Source: Cloacimonetes bacterium UBA5835
Lineage (GTDB): Bacteria > Cloacimonadota > Cloacimonadia > Cloacimonadales > Cloacimonadaceae
Length of the DNA stretch: 27,098 nucleotides
Assembly: GCA_002432865.1 (NCBI GenBank)
Contig: DJGX01000047.1
Location: 1-27,098 of the forward strand
Direction: 5' to 3'
Part shown: positions 23,953-27,098 of the stretch, piece by piece
Layout: the number at the start of each line of letters is the position of its first letter
How positions within the stretch are numbered: position 1 is the first letter of the stretch
Translations under genes and position numbers: made by a program
Notes under the pieces: model-generated
The model's database searches: none
The model's input: only the letters and a program-made list of their open reading frames with translations
What the model was told of the DNA's origin: nothing

Positions 23953-24357
23953 TTACTTTATAAACCTCAACTTCTTCATTATTATCATAAATATAGTCAT
24001 AAAACTTCCTAAAGCCACTAATTCCATAAGATCAATTACAGGATGGAATTTAATTCTATCTTCTTTAATTGAAAATAGACCTACTGGCTTACTAAAAGTT
24101 CCTACGCCTCCTCCACCACTGAACGCAACTTTCACCTTTGTCTTATTTTCTGCTTTATCGGTTTCGGTTTTCTCTTCTTTTTCAGTTTCTTGTTCAGAAG
24201 AGGGTTGGTCGCCTCCACCACCCATACCATAAATAACTCTGGCAACCGGAATCACATAAAGATCTCCCAATTTAGAAGGTTGCCCAAAAGATAAACCACC
24301 GCCCATAGCGTTATTTACCATAGAGCGAATTTGGGAAAAGATGTCCTTAATATCCAT
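23953..24357 (-). CDS. GerW/YtfJ-family protein with C-terminal membrane helix
   Basis: The 134-residue protein matches the YtfJ/GerW pattern: VIPVARVIYGMGGGG, a charged Glu/Lys stretch (about 75-95), then FSGGGGVGTFSKPVGLFSI and FHPVIDL. A hydrophobic segment (VALGSFMTIFMIIM) just before the basic end may anchor it in the membrane. In Bacillus YtfJ is a spore protein, but homologues are widespread in non-sporulating bacteria and their role is unknown. An ATG 18 bases upstream is in frame. I chose 24357 because AAGGAG (24369-24364) lies six bases before it and because the likely promoter would start the transcript near 24375. It heads the pepF-lplA operon. Confidence 0.85.
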   Translation of the reverse strand: MDIKDIFSQIRSMVNNAMGGGLSFGQPSKLGDLYVIPVARVIYGMGGGGDQPSSEQETEKEEKTETDKAENKTKVKVAFSGGGGVGTFSKPVGLFSIKEDRIKFHPVIDLMELVALGSFMTIFMIIMKKLRFIK

Positions 24358-24381
24358 AGCCAACTCCTTATTCATATCTCT

Positions 24382-24409
24382 ATTTTATATATTATGTTTT
24401 TTTTGTCAA
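24382..24409 (-). promoter_or_regulatory. Promoter of the gerW-like/pepF/lplA operon
   Basis: On the minus strand TTGACA (24409-24404), a 16-base spacer and TAAAAT (24387-24382) lie just before the gene. The expected transcript start near 24375 leaves a leader of about 18 bases with AAGGAG. Confidence 0.65.
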
Positions 24410-24495
24410 GCGACAATTGCACTTTTCGCTAAATTGGAAATCAGAAGTCTGTTAATTATCTTTGCCTAAAACTGGTTATAAGTTAGCTTGAGGTT

Positions 24496-26343
24496 CTATT
24501 TCAACACTATCAATTTTACCTTTTCGCACCGCTCTTTTGTTCTCAGCTGACCAATATACAAGCCATTGGCAACTTTCCTGTTATTGCTGTCTAAACCATT
24601 CCAAGATATTTTAGTTTCGCCTTTTTCTATATTGCCGTTATATAGGGTTGTAACTTTTTGCCCTTTGCAATTGAATATTTCTAAGCAGATCTGTTCTCTT
24701 TTAGCCAAATTTAAGCTTAGGGTTACAGTTTCTGAAAAGGGATTAGGATAGCAGGAGAGTAATTTAGCAATGGGCAGATATTCATCATCAATATCGTTAG
24801 CTGAAATTAAATAAAAAGCCGTTTTTGGAATCTTACCATATAAGTCATTGTAAATGGGAGGATTATAAGGATCAGGATCGTAGGCATCAGTCCAGCGTTT
24901 TAGAGCTCTCATTTCTGGAACCGTTTGAGCCAAAAAAGGATCCGTACAGGTAAGTAGATAAGTATGAGTATGATATACCATTACGCACAAATTGCCCTGA
25001 TGATACTGATAAGGGACTGAAAATGGCAGATACATTTCAATGCTATCCGCAGGTATGTTAATATCGGAATAATATACTGGCGTCAATTCTCCTGCAGCAA
25101 TCCAGCCCTCGCTTAAATTTGTTAAATTGGTTTCCCCTATCCAAACCTTTACTGTCAGAAAGTGACAAAAAGTGGAATTCATATAAAAACTAATGCCATA
25201 AATAGTTCCGCTATCACCAATTTCGTCAGCATAGTAAATTGCTTCGTAAAGTGAATATTTCCAGTAAACATCTATGGGTATTCTTTGAAGTTCATTTCCC
25301 GCACCTACAATGATGCCTGTAGCAGGATTAGGGCGGATAATACAGGTATAACCGTCAATATTATCCTCCGGATATTCATCTTCGGGAAGTTCTGCTACCG
25401 CTGTTAAATATTGCCATCCACTGGAATCAATAGTTGCTACTAATTCATATAATTGGCTTTCTGCAGGTGCCAGAGAAATACCATTTAAACGACAAAGCTC
25501 CATTTGCTGGCAAAAAAGAACCACATCATAGCTATCAACTGTTTCGGTTCCTTCATTTTTTACTGTTACCGGAAGAACAAAACTTTCTTGCCAATTGTGA
25601 TATATCCCATTCATATAAATTAAATCTAATTCTATCTCAAGCGAAAGATCATAAAGCACAGGAGGTAATGGATTGAAAGTGTAAACTGTTCCTGAAGGAA
25701 TAATTTCGTTGATACTATAATTTTCTTGCGTAGTAGAAACCAAAGGAGGATTTCCAGGAGTGATACTAAAAAAATTGCCCGCTCCAGCATTAGGCATATT
25801 AATTCCGATGGACGCAGAACCATTTACAGGAGCTCCATTCGTGTTCCCATAATGGAATTCAATTTTACCATTTTCGGAAAGCACTACTTGAAAGTTTACA
25901 TAACAGTTAAATTGATTATAGGGCCAGCGAGCATGAGAGTATTGAACCCAAAATTCACGGTTGGGAGCAGAGCCAATTGTTGCATATTGTAAATTGCCTT
26001 CCCCCAAACTAAGATCATCCCAAAGGGGAGCGATTATAGGATAAATGCCATATTCTAACTGATTATTAGGGCTGTCATCATTCCAAGTGGCACCTGGATT
26101 GATAAAACCATTAGTAGAAATTTTAACATATTCATACATCTCTCCGCAATAGGGAAAAGGAAAACCGATTTCTATGCCAGAACTGATATAATTGTTCATA
26201 TCTGGAAAAGTAAGTTGACTTCCGTTTATAGGATTGTATTCAGCAGTAGAATAGTCAAAAGTATAATAGCGGGTAATGGAGCCACACAAGCTCCCTCCGC
26301 AGACAAGCAGAAATGAACAAATTAGCATTTTGAAGTTTTTCAT
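24496..26343 (-). CDS. Large secreted protein with CARDB-like domain and Por/FlgD-type sorting tail
   Basis: The 615-residue protein starts with a signal peptide (about 1-21, ending CGGSLCGS). Residues about 25-225 form a beta-rich domain with FPFPYCG, ISTNGFINPG and PLWDDL, as seen in nidogen-like surface domains. About 228-340 resembles a CARDB Ig-like adhesion domain (VKNEGTETVDSYDV, then ELPEDEYPEDN). The C-terminal about 85 residues are a type IX secretion or FlgD-like tail: CYPNPFSETV, IFNCKGQKV, NGLYIGQL. The layout suggests a surface or extracellular adhesin or scaffold; no catalytic motif is visible. AAGGAGA lies before the ATG. It is flanked by a strong promoter and by repeat DNA. 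Confidence 0.82.
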   Translation of the reverse strand: MKNFKMLICSFLLVCGGSLCGSITRYYTFDYSTAEYNPINGSQLTFPDMNNYISSGIEIGFPFPYCGEMYEYVKISTNGFINPGATWNDDSPNNQLEYGIYPIIAPLWDDLSLGEGNLQYATIGSAPNREFWVQYSHARWPYNQFNCYVNFQVVLSENGKIEFHYGNTNGAPVNGSASIGINMPNAGAGNFFSITPGNPPLVSTTQENYSINEIIPSGTVYTFNPLPPVLYDLSLEIELDLIYMNGIYHNWQESFVLPVTVKNEGTETVDSYDVVLFCQQMELCRLNGISLAPAESQLYELVATIDSSGWQYLTAVAELPEDEYPEDNIDGYTCIIRPNPATGIIVGAGNELQRIPIDVYWKYSLYEAIYYADEIGDSGTIYGISFYMNSTFCHFLTVKVWIGETNLTNLSEGWIAAGELTPVYYSDINIPADSIEMYLPFSVPYQYHQGNLCVMVYHTHTYLLTCTDPFLAQTVPEMRALKRWTDAYDPDPYNPPIYNDLYGKIPKTAFYLISANDIDDEYLPIAKLLSCYPNPFSETVTLSLNLAKREQICLEIFNCKGQKVTTLYNGNIEKGETKISWNGLDSNNRKVANGLYIGQLRTKERCEKVKLIVLK

Positions 26344-26392
26344 CGTCCATCTCCTTTTGGAAAGGAACCGAAACCTAATATTCTCATTTTCC

Positions 26393-26421
26393 TTTATATT
26401 ATTTCTTCAAAACTAAGTCAA
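26393..26421 (-). promoter_or_regulatory. Promoter of the large secreted-protein gene
   Basis: On the minus strand TTGACT (26421-26416), a 17-base spacer and TATAAA (26398-26393) lie about 50 bases before the ATG. The match to the sigma-70 consensus is good. Confidence 0.65.
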
Positions 26422-26601
26422 GCATTTTCTTATTTTACTATTTTCTTATTGCTTGCCTATATACATCTCCTCCTCCTCCCATCTTCAACTCCTCCTCCAC
26501 TCGTCATTAAGGATGAGTAAAGGTTGGGTGAATTAGGAGAGAGGATAAAGGGAGAGAGAATAACTAGATGATAGATGAAGAACTAAGAATGTCTATGGTT
26601 T

Positions 26602-26621
26602 CGCCGGCTTAAAACCCGTCG
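26602..26621 (+). repeat. CGCCGGCTT-type palindrome
   Basis: This is a variant of the CGCCGGGTT/AACCCGTCG hairpin repeat, standing before the two long units. Bases 26422-26601 show only AT-rich and purine-rich tracts, with no gene I can support. Confidence 0.55.
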
Positions 26622-26764
26622 CTCAAATCTGTCGTCCCGCTGGGACTTTTTTATCCGTTCTCTTTTTTCGCCGGGTTAAAACCCGTCGTTAGCATGTATC
26701 GTTCCTAACGGAACTAATCTCTTTATGTAAATTTGTTTCGAGGGCTTATGCTCTATCGCTATGA
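26622..26764 (+). repeat. Long hairpin repeat unit A
   Basis: The 143-base unit holds three hairpins in order: GTCCCGCTGGGAC (26634-26646), CGCCGGGTTAAAACCCGTCG (26669-26688) and GTTCCTAACGGAAC (26701-26714). It ends TATCGCTATGA. Unit B at 26956-27098 is nearly identical, 334 bases downstream. Confidence 0.85.
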
Positions 26765-26768
26765 TTGT

Positions 26769-26892
26769 GTCGGCCTTTGAGTTAAAATCGGTTTTGTTTG
26801 TGATTTTCCACATAATTTCATTCTTTTTTCCTATCTTTGAAAAAGGTCACTATTAATCTCATAGAAAAGGCCGATTTTGACTTAAAGTCGAC
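26769..26892 (+). mobile_element. 124-bp MITE-like element, copy 2
   Basis: This is the reverse-orientation copy of 6409-6532 with two base differences seen. It separates hairpin units A and B. The similarity to copy 1 continues on one side through the AATCCT block, so the element and its flank may have been copied together. Confidence 0.7.
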
Positions 26893-26911
26893 TAATTGTC
26901 AGTTATAAAAT

Positions 26912-26965
26912 ATAATCCTCTAAATCCTAAAATCTTTAAATCCTTGTTTCTAGAACTCAAATCTG
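26912..26965 (+). repeat. AATCCT-rich repeat between the MITE-like element and unit B
   Basis: The block AATCCTCTAAATCC, AAAATC, TTTAAATCC, TTGTTTCT, then CTCAAATCTG is the same family as 6345-6397 (reverse strand) and the copies in 20972-21220. Confidence 0.7.
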
Positions 26966-27098
26966 TCGTCCCGCTGGGACTAAATTATTTGTTCTTCTTT
27001 TCGCCGGGTTAAAACCCGTCGTTAGTATGTATCGTTCCTAACGGAACTAATCTCTTTATGTAAATTTGTTTCGAGGGGCTTATGCTCTATCGCTATGA
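26956..27098 (+). repeat. Long hairpin repeat unit B, reaching the window end
   Basis: It repeats unit A with the same three hairpins (26968-26980, 27002-27021, 27034-27047), a few base changes and small indels. It may continue past the window. Confidence 0.85.

Noticed and set aside
23942..24232. 96-codon plus-strand frame opposite the gerW-like gene
   Set aside because: It is a shadow of the real gene; its Pro-rich run comes from the Gly-rich codons on the other strand.

Overview
The window looks like AT-rich chromosome from a Gram-negative, anaerobic, amino-acid or propionate metabolising bacterium. The best guess is the candidate phylum Cloacimonadota (Cloacimonas-like) or a close relative in the FCB group. 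This is inference from gene content: signal-peptide proteins with Por/FlgD-type C-terminal sorting tails, outer-membrane barrel proteins, a transcarboxylase-like methylmalonyl-CoA/pyruvate gene set, a free-standing four-helix-bundle (S23) gene, and many short hairpin repeats between genes. No rRNA, tRNA, CRISPR array, transposase or phage gene was seen.

Layout. Bases 303-6172 (+) form a tight envelope operon: an exported ComEA-like helix-hairpin-helix protein with a probable outer-membrane barrel, a PorV/FadL-like barrel protein, and a secreted 5'-nucleotidase of the UshA type. Bases 6173-7378 hold no gene. They carry hairpin repeats, a 124-bp MITE-like element and a striking inverted array of 11-bp repeats. 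A lone PP2C phosphatase gene follows (7379-8104, +), convergent with a secreted Asp-box protein (8109-9350, -) and an asparagine-synthetase-like protein that has lost the glutaminase cysteine (9453-11246, -). Bases 11431-17080 (-) read in transcription order as: methylmalonyl-CoA (de)carboxylase alpha/carboxyltransferase, a 62-aa small subunit, an OadA/5S carboxyltransferase fused to a biotin carrier, an S23 four-helix-bundle gene inside imperfect inverted repeats, then pyrR and pyrF. A SNF2 helicase (17530-20727, +) runs into a repeat-filled convergent gap. The minus-strand set gerW-like, pepF (M3 peptidase) and lplA occupies 21246-24357. A large secreted protein with a sorting tail (24496-26343, -) is followed by about 750 bp of gene-free repeats to the window end.

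How the genes fit together. The carboxylase cluster could move a carboxyl group between methylmalonyl-CoA and pyruvate, joining propionate and C4 metabolism. LplA would lipoylate 2-oxoacid dehydrogenase or glycine-cleavage proteins, and PepF would trim peptides, which suits a peptide or amino-acid fermenter. PyrR and PyrF belong to pyrimidine synthesis. The envelope operon may handle extracellular nucleic acid or nucleotides, but this is speculative.

The most unusual material is non-coding: a phased 11-bp inverted array (6800-6890), a two-copy MITE-like element in opposite orientations about 20 kb apart, and families of short hairpins whose flanks are conserved while both stem arms change together.
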